In this document: positions 7,376 to 16,391 of the stretch, piece by piece
Layout: each line of letters opens with the position of its first letter
How positions within the stretch are numbered: the first letter of the stretch is position 1
DNA from: Sphingomonas aerophila
GTDB taxonomy: Bacteria > Pseudomonadota > Alphaproteobacteria > Sphingomonadales > Sphingomonadaceae
NCBI RefSeq assembly: GCF_014199305.1
Contig: NZ_JACIJK010000001.1
Location: 372,001 to 436,000 of the forward strand
DNA length: 64,000 nt
Reading direction: 5' to 3'
Made by a program: the position numbers and the translations under genes
The notes under the pieces: generated by a model
Seen by the model: only the letters and a program-made list of their open reading frames with translations
Database searches by the model: none
Told to the model about the DNA's origin: nothing

Positions 7376-8377
7376 ATGATCGACAAGCAGACCATTCTCG
7401 ACACCCTGGAAGTGGCCGGCGCGGCCCGTACCGCGCGCCGCCGCTTCCTGCGCATGACCGCCGGCGCGGCGGCCGCTGGCGGCGGCCTTGCGCTGCTGGC
7501 CGCGTGCGGCAACGACGATAACGATACGCCCGGCCCGACGCCGACGCCGTCCCCCTCTGCGACCCCGACGACGACGCAGGCCGACATCGACGTCCTGACC
7601 TTTGCGCTCCAGCTCGAATATCTCGAGGGCGCGTATTACAATTTTGCGGCGTTCGGCACGGGGGTGCCGGTGACATTGACGGCGGGCGTCGGCGCGGCGG
7701 GCGCGGTGACCGGCGGCGCTCTCGTGCCGTTCACCGACCTCAACGTCCGCAACATCGCGCGCGAGATCGCGTATGACGAGCTCGCCCATATCACCTTTCT
7801 GCGGTCGGTGCTGGGCGACGCGTCGGCGGCCCAGCCGGCGATCAACATCGCTGGCGACGCCACGGGTGCCTTTACCCTCGCCGCGCGGGCGGCGGGCGTT
7901 GTCGGCCCGACTGAGCTGTTCAACCCGTATGCCAATGACGAGAGCTTCCTGCTCGGCGCGTACCTGCTGACCGATGTCGGCGTGTCCGCTTATCGTGGGG
8001 CGGCCAAGCTGATCGTCAACAAAACCTTCCTTGAAGCGTCCGCGGGAATCCTGGCGACCGAATGCTACCATGACGCCGCGATCCGCGGCACGCTGTACGC
8101 CAAGGGCGTGACCCGCACCGACCTGCCTGCCGCGACGGTGAAGATCAGCAATGCCCGCGACGCGCTGGACGGCGCCAGCGAGACCGACCAGCCGATCGTC
8201 GAGGCGGATGGAGTAACGGCGAACCTAGTCCCCACCGATGCGAACGGCCTGGTGCTCGGCCGCACGGCGGAACAGGTGCTCAACGTGGTCTACCAGACCA
8301 AGGCCGCGGTGGCGAGGGGCGGCTTCTTCCCGAACGGCGTCAATGGCAACGTGAGGACCAGCGGCGCGCAGGCGTAA
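7376..8377 (+). CDS. Tat lipoprotein with ferritin-like domain, second of two
   Basis: Product of 333 residues, paralogous to the preceding gene. The N-terminus has RRRFLRMTAG, a twin-arginine motif, and the hydrophobic region ends in a lipobox, LLAAC (Cys about residue 42). This predicts a folded, Tat-exported lipoprotein. A Thr/Pro/Ser linker (PTPTPSPSATPTTT) separates it from the ferritin-like domain. Conserved elements include LEYLEGAYY, EIAYDELAHITFL and ATECYHDAAIR. It is 25 bp from the upstream paralogue, so they are likely cotranscribed. One partner would be soluble in the periplasm and the other membrane-anchored. The biochemical role is unknown. Confidence 0.88.
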   Translation: MIDKQTILDTLEVAGAARTARRRFLRMTAGAAAAGGGLALLAACGNDDNDTPGPTPTPSPSATPTTTQADIDVLTFALQLEYLEGAYYNFAAFGTGVPVTLTAGVGAAGAVTGGALVPFTDLNVRNIAREIAYDELAHITFLRSVLGDASAAQPAINIAGDATGAFTLAARAAGVVGPTELFNPYANDESFLLGAYLLTDVGVSAYRGAAKLIVNKTFLEASAGILATECYHDAAIRGTLYAKGVTRTDLPAATVKISNARDALDGASETDQPIVEADGVTANLVPTDANGLVLGRTAEQVLNVVYQTKAAVARGGFFPNGVNGNVRTSGAQA

Positions 8378-8386
8378 GGCGGCGAG

Positions 8387-8409
8387 GCGGGATAGCGGCG
8401 CTATCCCGC
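8387..8409 (+). terminator. Strong hairpin after the ferritin-like pair
   Basis: GCGGGATAGC pairs perfectly with GCTATCCCGC around a GGC loop, 10 bp after the stop of the second ferritin-like gene. It is likely a transcript end, but no T run follows. Confidence 0.5.
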
Positions 8410-8448
8410 ACGCCAACACGCCCAGCCAGCGCAGCTAAGCGCGTCACA

Positions 8449-8469
8449 GGACGCAGCTTTGCTGCGTCT
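8449..8469 (+). repeat. Second inverted repeat in the same intergenic region
   Basis: GACGCAGC and GCTGCGTC flank a TTT loop and form a perfect 8-bp stem (G-T closing pair outside). An outer GCGTC/GACGC pair at 8441-8445 and 8474-8478 can extend it. With the hairpin at 8387-8409 it gives two tandem strong stems in a 149-bp gap. Confidence 0.6.
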
Positions 8470-8526
8470 GACGACGCATGGGGGGCGAGCTGGACTCCCG
8501 ACCCACACCTCGCCAGACCGTCGCGC

Positions 8527-9006
8527 ATGCCCCACCAACAATCCCCCGCTGGCATGGGCGGCTGGCTGCTGCTGCTCGGGGCCAGTCTTCTCTTCGCCGC
8601 CGCCCTGGGGGGATGGCGCCTCTTTGACCTGCCAGATGCCCATGGGTCGATCTTTATAGCCGGCCCCGTCACGCTACGCGTGGCTGAGGCGGCGTTCACG
8701 CTGGTCGTGATAGTCTTGCAACTGACGCTTGCCTGGCTGCTGATCCGGCAGCGAAAGCCTGTGACGGTGCCCCGGGTCATCGCCGGCCTGTGGCTGGTTC
8801 CGCTGATCGACGTCGTCCTTCGTTCGCTCTTCAACGGCTGGCTGTTAGGCCTAGCGCCCGCCGCACTGGTCCGCCAGATCGCGGCGGAAGGGCAATGGGA
8901 GGTGCTGATGGCCGCGATCTGGACCATCTACCTTCGACGATCGAAGCGTGTCGCCAATACCTATCGCCGCCACGACGTCGATCGCCTTGCTGCCGTGTTC
9001 GGCTAA
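8527..9006 (+). CDS. DUF2569-like membrane protein
   Basis: A 159-residue protein with about four hydrophobic segments (residues 11-25, 43-55, 59-78 and 90-108). The start GGWLLLLGASLLF and the C-terminal pattern WTIYLRRSKRVANTY resemble DUF2569 proteins, which end in a similar SKRVKxTF motif. It has no enzyme motif and the function is unknown. It is alone between the hairpin-rich gap and the TPP riboswitch. The ATG at 8527 is the first in frame, and no convincing ribosome binding site precedes it. Confidence 0.7.
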   Translation: MPHQQSPAGMGGWLLLLGASLLFAAALGGWRLFDLPDAHGSIFIAGPVTLRVAEAAFTLVVIVLQLTLAWLLIRQRKPVTVPRVIAGLWLVPLIDVVLRSLFNGWLLGLAPAALVRQIAAEGQWEVLMAAIWTIYLRRSKRVANTYRRHDVDRLAAVFG

Positions 9007-9053
9007 GCTGTTTCGCTTCCCAAGCCGCCCCTAACCCTATACGACCGCTGCTA

Positions 9054-11055
<2,002 letters not shown>

Positions 11056-11100
11056 GTCGCTGATTCGAGTATGCCAACACGCGAAGGCAGGCATTATACA

Positions 11101-11128
11101 TTGACAGAGTCAAGAAGGTTCTTATTAT
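11101..11128 (+). promoter_or_regulatory. Strong sigma-70-like promoter with no gene downstream
   Basis: TTGACA (11101-11106) and TATTAT (11123-11128) are separated by 16 bp, a near-consensus housekeeping promoter. Transcription would start near 11135. No coding gene on this strand follows, since the next gene is convergent, so the likely product is the structured segment at 11135-11216. The AT-rich composition stands out from the surrounding high-GC DNA. Confidence 0.5.
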
Positions 11129-11134
11129 CGACTA

Positions 11135-11216
11135 TACTCCCCCGCGGCGGCGCCTTCCACCTATGGTGAAAGGAGCCGCGCTCTAGCGGTGATCTGAGCG
11201 ATCTAGCCTCGGGGGA
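11135..11216 (+). ncRNA. Candidate structured small RNA beside the DUF3800 gene
   Basis: The segment predicted to be transcribed from the promoter at 11101-11128 can fold compactly. Bases 11138-11144 (TCCCCCG) pair with 11210-11216 (CGGGGGA) as a closing stem. Inside, 11147-11161 pairs with 11165-11179 over 15 positions, 13 of them matched, around a TAT loop. A further short hairpin can form at 11179-11103 in the remainder, more exactly 11179-11183 with 11196-11200. The end lies 6 bp before the convergent stop of a DUF3800 gene. Families of structured RNAs near DUF3800 genes have been described (DUF3800 RNA motifs). Whether this belongs to one is untested, and a terminator for the opposite strand is the main alternative. 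Confidence 0.4.
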
Positions 11217-11221
11217 CGCCC

Positions 11222-12013
11222 TCAACGGAGCTGCCGATGCCGTACGGTGTATTTGCCGTCTACAGCTGTATCGCGCTGAAGACCTTTGATACCGGCACGA
11301 CGTAAGATGTGTCGAGCGAGGTCGCGCTTGTGAGAGGATGCGTTCTCGTGGTCGAAGTGCCTGTTCACGCCGTAGGCTAAAGCCCCGAGCAGTAAGTCGA
11401 CTAGCTGAAGAAGTGGCGTCTTTGCTGAATCGCGGAATTGGCATCGTCGAAAAGGCCAGCTACGACCGTCGCCTTTCTTATGACGACCATAGTTGAGGAT
11501 GTTTCTAAGGTCTTCTGGACGCTGATTTGTGTCCCGGTAATCAGGGTAAAGGTGAAAGTAGCCAGTGCGCTGCAATCGCGCGCACTTGGTCGCTAGGTTG
11601 TATAGCTCTTTGTTAAAGCCGATTTCACGAGATCCGTCGTTAAAACGCTTATGATCAAGTTGGCTAGTATCGACTACAAGTGAATGAAACTTCGCCTGAC
11701 TGAGGCTCTCGTCGTCAAAAAACTGATCTGCATAACGACGGTATGCCGAGTACTTGGCCCTCGACACCTTACCCCATTTTAGCTCGCCAAACGGGAGCTC
11801 CGGCAGTCGCGCATCCTGAAGGCAGAAATTCGCCGCGGCGACCGAGGCAGCTGGTAGAGGTATGCTCCCGAGCACCAAATAGCGGTTCTTAGTCTGGCTG
11901 CTCTCATCCACGTAGATGTCCCAAAGAGCATCTAATTGCGATGCATCATGTCCTTCATTGAGCCTAAGCATCATATGGTGCTGGCACAGAAAAGCGTGCC
12001 GGAGCAAGGTCAT
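11222..12013 (-). CDS. DUF3800 domain protein
   Basis: Product of up to 263 residues. Family features are an early YVDESS (Asp36-Glu37) and the late LLQLVDLLLGALAYG, with acidic residues spaced as in the RNase H-like fold proposed for DUF3800. Function is unknown; family members are often found in accessory and mobile DNA. GC content is visibly lower than in neighbours. It lies 12 bp after the yoeB toxin gene on the same strand, so it is probably the third gene of that operon. The start is uncertain: the ATG at 12013 has no clear ribosome binding site, and in-frame ATGs follow at 11974 and 11971. Confidence 0.85.
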   Translation of the reverse strand: MTLLRHAFLCQHHMMLRLNEGHDASQLDALWDIYVDESSQTKNRYLVLGSIPLPAASVAAANFCLQDARLPELPFGELKWGKVSRAKYSAYRRYADQFFDDESLSQAKFHSLVVDTSQLDHKRFNDGSREIGFNKELYNLATKCARLQRTGYFHLYPDYRDTNQRPEDLRNILNYGRHKKGDGRSWPFRRCQFRDSAKTPLLQLVDLLLGALAYGVNRHFDHENASSHKRDLARHILRRAGIKGLQRDTAVDGKYTVRHRQLR

Positions 12014-12025
12014 GCCAAGACTAAT

Positions 12026-12292
12026 TCAGTAATGATACCGACACTGCGCCACTTCTACCGCCTTCGCCTCACCAGACCCACTCACGCGGTATACCAGCCT
12101 ATGCTCGCCGGTAATCCGGCGCGACCACCAACCGGACAGGTTGCCGCTCAGTGGCTCGGGCTTACCGATCCCGCGGAACGGATCGCGCATGCAATCGCGG
12201 ATCAGTTCGTTGATCTTGACCAGCGTGCGCCCGTCATCGCCCTGCCATTCCAAATACTGGCTCCAGGCACGCTCCGAAAAAATGAGCTTCAC
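12026..12292 (-). CDS. yoeB: YoeB/Txe family toxin (ribosome-dependent mRNA endonuclease)
   Basis: Toxin of 88 residues, the usual length. In this family it binds the ribosome A site and cuts mRNA. The catalytic residues of E. coli YoeB have counterparts: Glu46 (KPEPL), Arg65 (HRLVY) and the C-terminal His87-Tyr88 (CRYHY). The start is GTG and overlaps the antitoxin stop as GTGA, typical of tightly coupled toxin-antitoxin pairs. All key residues are present, so the toxin is probably active. Confidence 0.93.
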   Translation of the reverse strand: MKLIFSERAWSQYLEWQGDDGRTLVKINELIRDCMRDPFRGIGKPEPLSGNLSGWWSRRITGEHRLVYRVSGSGEAKAVEVAQCRYHY

Positions 12293-12546
12293 GGTTCGAT
12301 CAGGTCGCGCTCGGTACCCTTGCCGGCATCGAGTTCGGCGATGCTCTCCAGCAATGCCTTCGCATTACTCGGCGAGGACAGGAGGTGAAGCGTTTCCTCG
12401 ATCGAAGCCCACTCGCTTTCAGAGATCAGGACGGCGCCCTGCTGCCCTTTGCGTCGCACAATCATCGTAGGCGCTCGATCCGATACGACCTGGTCGATCA
12501 CCGTTTTCAGATTCTCTCGGGCTTCGGAATAGGTGATCGCGCGCAT
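12289..12546 (-). CDS. yefM: YefM/Phd family antitoxin
   Basis: Antitoxin of 85 residues starting MRAITYSEARENLK, the standard YefM/Phd N-terminus, which forms the DNA-binding dimer. VLISESEWASIEETLHLL follows near residue 40, and the acidic C-terminus (ELDAGKGTERDL) would wrap the toxin. The frame extends 19 codons further upstream, but the ATG at 12546 gives the canonical start. It overlaps yoeB by 4 bp. It should repress its own operon, with YoeB as corepressor, through a palindrome just upstream. Confidence 0.93.
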   Translation of the reverse strand: MRAITYSEARENLKTVIDQVVSDRAPTMIVRRKGQQGAVLISESEWASIEETLHLLSSPSNAKALLESIAELDAGKGTERDLIEP

Positions 12547-12552
12547 GGGTCG

Positions 12553-12581
12553 AAGATGGACAGCGACTTGTCCAAAGTCAA
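12553..12581 (-). promoter_or_regulatory. Promoter and probable operator of yefM-yoeB
   Basis: Reading leftward, TTGACT (12576-12581) and CATCTT (12553-12558) are 17 bp apart. Between and overlapping them is an inverted repeat, GGACA (12558-12562) and TGTCC (12569-12573), with a 6-bp spacer. A palindrome inside the promoter just before the antitoxin start fits autoregulation. The -10 is a weak match. Confidence 0.45.
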
Positions 12582-12602
12582 CGCCGAGGCTACCCCGACC
12601 CA

Positions 12603-13088
12603 ATGCGCATCATCCCCTACACCGACGTCTTCGCGCCTGCGTTTCATGACATCAACGCCGCGTGGATCAGTGACATGTTCGTGCTGGAGCCGCATGACGA
12701 ACACGTCCTCTCCCACCCGCGGGCAGCGATCATCGACAAGGGCGGGATCATCCTGTTCGCGGAGCACCCCGAGCACGGCATCATCGGCACTGGCGCGTTG
12801 ATGCCGACCGCGCCCGGCTTTTATGAACTGACCAAGATGGGCGTGCTCGCCGCCGCTCGGGGGACGGGGGCGGGCGGGACGCTGCTGGGGGCGTTGATCG
12901 AGCGGGCGCGGGGCTTGCCCGACTGCGACACGCTGTACCTGCTCACCAGCCGCCGCTGCGCCGCTGCGATCCACCTTTACGAAAGGGCCGGGTTCGTTCA
13001 CGACGCGGAGATCATGGCCCGCTTCGGTGGCGGCTATGCCCGCTGCGACGTCGCGATGCGCTTTCCACTCAGGGACGCGCGTCCATAA
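12603..13088 (+). CDS. GNAT family N-acetyltransferase
   Basis: A 161-residue protein. The acetyl-CoA binding region is LTKMGVLAAARGTGAGGTLL (about residues 77-96), with the R-G-x-G-x-G turn of the GNAT fold, and the C-terminal CAAAIHLYERAGFVHD pattern is also typical. Residues 50-65 form the preceding beta strands. The substrate cannot be told from sequence. It is divergent from yefM, 56 bp away, and back in DNA of normal high GC, so it marks the right edge of the lower-GC patch. Confidence 0.88.
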   Translation: MRIIPYTDVFAPAFHDINAAWISDMFVLEPHDEHVLSHPRAAIIDKGGIILFAEHPEHGIIGTGALMPTAPGFYELTKMGVLAAARGTGAGGTLLGALIERARGLPDCDTLYLLTSRRCAAAIHLYERAGFVHDAEIMARFGGGYARCDVAMRFPLRDARP

Positions 13089-13112
13089 GGCTGCTCGGCG
13101 CGTTACGGTCCC

Positions 13113-13322
13113 ATGCTGCCCGACACGCTCCCTTATCTGTCCCCGTCGCCCGCCAGTCTCCTCGGCACGCCGCAAACCGCGACGGCGCGAGCCAAGCTGG
13201 GCAAGCGTGCCGCGTTCAAGGCGCAGGTTACCGTTACCCCTGCGGGGCTGCTGTCGATTGGCGGGCTGGTCGCGGCGATCCTGTTGTCCGTGCCGCCGAT
13301 CATCCGCGCCGCGCGCCGGTGA
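13113..13322 (+). CDS. Small hypothetical membrane protein
   Basis: A 69-residue protein with a Pro/Thr-rich start, a basic middle (KLGKRAAFK) and one C-terminal membrane segment (about residues 44-63) ending RAARR. Its stop overlaps the GTG start of the next gene in a GTGA, which supports it being translated. I do not recognise a family. No good ribosome binding site precedes the ATG. Confidence 0.55.
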   Translation: MLPDTLPYLSPSPASLLGTPQTATARAKLGKRAAFKAQVTVTPAGLLSIGGLVAAILLSVPPIIRAARR

Positions 13323-13783
13323 TCGCGGCGCTGCTGCTCGCCGGCGCGCCCGCCCCGGCGACGCCAGTGTTCGATCCGCTGCGCTTCTTTGCGGGCGCGA
13401 CACGCGGGGATGCGTCGCTAAAGATCATCCTGCGCAGCGCGCGCGCCGTACATGTTCAGGGGCACGGCCGGGTCACGGCGGACGGCACGCTGATCCTGGA
13501 CCAGCGCGTCGCACAGGAGGGGAAGGCACCCAAGACCCGGCAATGGCGGATCAGGGCGGTCGGGCAGGGTCGCTATGCCGGCACGTTGACCGACGCGACG
13601 GGTCCGGTGACAGGTGAGGCGACCGGCAACCGGCTCCACCTTTCCTATCCCACCGGGCGCATCCGCATCGACCAGTGGCTGACGCTGTCAGCGGACGGCC
13701 GCTCCGCCCTGAACCGCCTGGTCGCGCGCCGTTTTGGCATCACGATCGCGCACTTGGATGAAACCATCCGCAAGCTGGACTGA
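13319..13783 (+). CDS. DUF3833-like protein
   Basis: A 154-residue product from a GTG start overlapping the preceding gene by 4 bp. A short hydrophobic N-terminus (IAALLLAGAPAPA) suggests export. The rest resembles DUF3833: an F-DPLRFFAGATRG start, a strand-rich middle with RQWRIRAVGQGRYAGTL, and an end RRFGITIAHLDETIRK. The function is unknown. The family match is by eye and moderately sure. An alternative is an unrelated exported protein of lipocalin-like fold. Confidence 0.65.
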   Translation: MIAALLLAGAPAPATPVFDPLRFFAGATRGDASLKIILRSARAVHVQGHGRVTADGTLILDQRVAQEGKAPKTRQWRIRAVGQGRYAGTLTDATGPVTGEATGNRLHLSYPTGRIRIDQWLTLSADGRSALNRLVARRFGITIAHLDETIRKLD

Positions 13784-13887
13784 GCCGAGGGCGGCCTCCG
13801 AGAAGGATCCGGACTGCGGGCAGCCCGCCTTCACTAAGGCCGTAGAAGCCATTGCCGTGCCGGCCCGCCCTGCCTAACCCGCTGAGC

Positions 13888-15216
13888 ATGACCGTCGTCA
13901 CCCGCTTCGCGCCTTCGCCCACCGGCCGCCTTCACGTCGGCAACGTCCGCACCGCGCTCGCCAATTGGCTGTGGGCGCAAAAGCAGGGTGGCCGGTTCTG
14001 GCTGCGCCTCGACGACACCGATGCGGAGCGGAGCGAGGAGTGGTTCGCCGTGTCCATCCGAGACGACCTCGCCTGGCTGGGCCTGCACCCGGATGCGGAG
14101 GTGCGCCAGTCGGACCGCGGCACGCTGTACGAGGCCCGCTTTGCCGAGCTTGTCGCCGCCGGGCGTATCTACCCCGCTTACGAAACGTCGCAGGAGCTCG
14201 ACCTGAAGCGCAAGATCCAGCTCGGCCGTGGCCTGCCGCCCGTCTATGATCGCGCCGCGCTGAAGCTGACGAACGTCGACCGCAAACGGCTGGAGGAGGA
14301 GGGGGTGCGCCCGCACTGGCGTTTCCGCCTCGATGAGAGCGCTCCGATCGAGTGGGACGACCTGATCCGGGGCCACCAGCGCTTCGACCCGGCGACGATG
14401 AGCGATCCCGTGATCCGCCGCGCCGACGGCTCCTGGCTGTACATGCTCCCGTCCGCAATTGACGACGTCGACATGGGCATCACCCATGTCGTGCGGGGCG
14501 AGGACCATGTCTCGAATACCGCCGTGCAGATCCAGATGTTCGCCGCGATCGGGGCAGCACCCCCGGCCTTCGCCCACCAGGCCTTGCTGACCGGGGCGGA
14601 GGGCAAGCTGTCCAAGCGCCTGGGCTCGGTCGGCGTTGATGAGTTCCGCGAGGCGGGCATCGAACCCGCCGCCGTGCGCGCTCTGCTCGCGAGACTGGGC
14701 ACCAGCGATCCGGTGGAGCCGATCGTTGATGCGGCTGAACTCGCCGCAGGCTTCGACTTCGCCCGTTTCGGTCGCGCACCCGCTCGCTTTGATGAAGCGG
14801 AGCTGGCGCAGGTCAATGCCCGCATTGTCCACCAGCTGCCCTTCGATGCGGTTGCGGGCCGCTTGCCGGCCGGCATGACGGAAGAGGCCTGGTTGGCGAT
14901 GCGCCCCAACCTGTCGAGCGTCGCCGAGGCGGCGGACTGGTGGGCGGTGGTGGAGGGGCCGGTGCAGACCGCCACGGCAACGGACGACCGCGATTTCCTC
15001 ACCCGCGCTGCGGCCCTGGCGGGAGAGATCGACTGGACCGGTGATCCCTGGCACGCGCTCACCGGGGCGCTCAAGGCCGAGTCGGGCCGCAAAGGCAAGG
15101 CGCTGTTCCTGCCGCTGCGGCGCGCGCTCACCGGTCGCGACCATGGTCCTGATATGGCACAACTTCTCCCCCTGATCGGCCGCGCGCGTGCCGTGGAGCG
15201 GCTGTATGCAGCCTGA
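13888..15216 (+). CDS. gltX: Glutamyl-tRNA synthetase
   Basis: Class I aminoacyl-tRNA synthetase of 442 residues charging tRNA-Glu. It has the HIGH-type motif in FAPSPTGRLHVGN (about residues 6-18) and the KMSKS-type loop as KLSKRLG (about residue 240). The frame is open upstream, but the ATG at 13888 gives the canonical MTVVTRFAPSPTG start. Alphaproteobacteria often carry two gltX copies, one of them serving tRNA-Gln, and which one this is cannot be told here. It stands alone between a DUF3833-like gene and a TonB-like gene. Confidence 0.96.
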   Translation: MTVVTRFAPSPTGRLHVGNVRTALANWLWAQKQGGRFWLRLDDTDAERSEEWFAVSIRDDLAWLGLHPDAEVRQSDRGTLYEARFAELVAAGRIYPAYETSQELDLKRKIQLGRGLPPVYDRAALKLTNVDRKRLEEEGVRPHWRFRLDESAPIEWDDLIRGHQRFDPATMSDPVIRRADGSWLYMLPSAIDDVDMGITHVVRGEDHVSNTAVQIQMFAAIGAAPPAFAHQALLTGAEGKLSKRLGSVGVDEFREAGIEPAAVRALLARLGTSDPVEPIVDAAELAAGFDFARFGRAPARFDEAELAQVNARIVHQLPFDAVAGRLPAGMTEEAWLAMRPNLSSVAEAADWWAVVEGPVQTATATDDRDFLTRAAALAGEIDWTGDPWHALTGALKAESGRKGKALFLPLRRALTGRDHGPDMAQLLPLIGRARAVERLYAA

Positions 15217-15311
15217 CCCCGCGGGCAATAATCCGCTTCCAGATTACTGCTTTATGTTGTATTGTTTCATGACCGGGCAAAGAACCGGAACATAGGCATA
15301 GGAGCAGGATA

Positions 15312-15986
15312 GTGTACGCTGATCGCTACGCTCGGTCCGGCGGGTTCAAGCCCGGAAGCCTCGGCATTGCTTTGGCCATCAACGCGGCGGCCGTCGCCGC
15401 GCTGATGCTGGCCAGCCCTACCGTCCGCGGGGTCGCCGTCGACCCGCCGCTCCTGACCAAGAACATCCCGATCGACCCGCCGCCCGAACCGCTGCCGCCC
15501 CCGCCCGAGGTGCACAAACAGGTCGCCCCGAGCCCGTCCATCATCAACACCGTCCCGCAGATAATCAAGCTGGAGCCCGCCGACCCCATCTTCGAGTTGC
15601 CGGTCCAGCCCTATGTACCTCCGCTTGGCCCCGCGTCGGGAGAGGGTACCGGCACCACCGTCGCCCCGATCGCCACCCCGACACCCAGCCTGCCGGCGCT
15701 GATTAGTCCCAAGGTCGACCCGCGCTATGCCGACCTGTTCCAGCCGCCTTATCCGCCATCCGAACAGCGCGCCGGCCGCACCGGGCGGGTGGAATTGCGC
15801 GTCCTGGTCGGCGTGGACGGTCGGGTGAAGCAGGTCGATCGCTTGCTCGCTACCAGCGACGCCTTTTTCGAGGTGACCCGACAGCGCGCGCTGACCCGCT
15901 GGCGTTTCACTCCGGCTACTCGCGGCGGCATTCCGGTAGAGGCCTGGCGCACCATGGGCGTCAGTTTCGTGTTGAACGACGAATAA
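15312..15986 (+). CDS. TonB family protein
   Basis: Energy-transducing protein of 224 residues. It has one N-terminal membrane segment (about residues 18-34), a long Pro-rich periplasmic linker (IPIDPPPEPLPPPPE, then further Pro to about residue 130) and a C-terminal TonB domain (GRVELRVLVGVDGRV and RALTRWRFTPATRGG). Such proteins pass energy from ExbBD to outer membrane receptors. The start is a GTG with GGAG about 8 nt upstream. No exbB or exbD is adjacent, so it must rely on partners elsewhere. Confidence 0.9.
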   Translation: MYADRYARSGGFKPGSLGIALAINAAAVAALMLASPTVRGVAVDPPLLTKNIPIDPPPEPLPPPPEVHKQVAPSPSIINTVPQIIKLEPADPIFELPVQPYVPPLGPASGEGTGTTVAPIATPTPSLPALISPKVDPRYADLFQPPYPPSEQRAGRTGRVELRVLVGVDGRVKQVDRLLATSDAFFEVTRQRALTRWRFTPATRGGIPVEAWRTMGVSFVLNDE

Positions 15987-15995
15987 AGCGGGGCG

Positions 15996-16035
15996 GGGAC
16001 GCGGGGCTGGCCCTCCAGCACCCGCGTCCCTATCT
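15996..16035 (+). terminator. Terminator after the TonB family gene
   Basis: GGGACGCGGG pairs with CCCGCGTCCC, and inside it GCTGG pairs with CCAGC around a CCCT loop. The stem runs 15996-16030 and is followed by TATCTT. It lies 10 bp after the stop and before the rib operon's first gene. Confidence 0.65.
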
Positions 16036-16043
16036 TCGCCCGC

Positions 16044-16391
16044 ATGGGTTTCTTTAGCCGTTTCTCGCCGGTCCGCGCCTATCGCGACCTGCGCCTGTTC
16101 CTGCTTGGTCGCCAAGCATATGAGCTTGGCTTTTTCGCGTTGGCGCTGCTGACCACGGGCTACTTCGTTTATGCCCTGGCGCGCGACGGCGCGACCGAGC
16201 CCGTCTACAAGCGTGACATCGTCTACTTCCAGCAATGGCCGGCCGATCGCTCCGACGAACAGATTCGCGCGCAGCAGCGGATCGATGGGCCGATCAGGGC
16301 GCGTGAGCTTGCCGAGCAAAAGGCAGCGGACGAGAAGCGGCGCGCGCAGTTCAAGCAGGTCGACAACGCGATGTCGAAGTGGGGCCTGTAA
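16044..16391 (+). CDS. Hypothetical membrane-anchored protein upstream of ribD
   Basis: Product of 115 residues with one membrane segment (about residues 28-46) and a charged, helical C-terminus (about 70-110) rich in Arg, Gln, Glu and Ala, likely a coiled coil. No family was recognised. It overlaps the ribD GTG start by 13 bp, which points to coexpression with riboflavin genes, though no functional link is evident. Confidence 0.75.
   Translation: MGFFSRFSPVRAYRDLRLFLLGRQAYELGFFALALLTTGYFVYALARDGATEPVYKRDIVYFQQWPADRSDEQIRAQQRIDGPIRARELAEQKAADEKRRAQFKQVDNAMSKWGL

Noticed and set aside
6271..7587. A 438-codon minus-strand frame opposite the first ferritin-like gene
   Set aside because: It mirrors the codon bias of the real gene and has no recognisable domain.
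11222..12013. DUF3800 gene as a transposase remnant
   Set aside because: It has the YVDESS and LLQLVDLLLG elements of DUF3800, and no inverted repeats or target duplication were seen around it.
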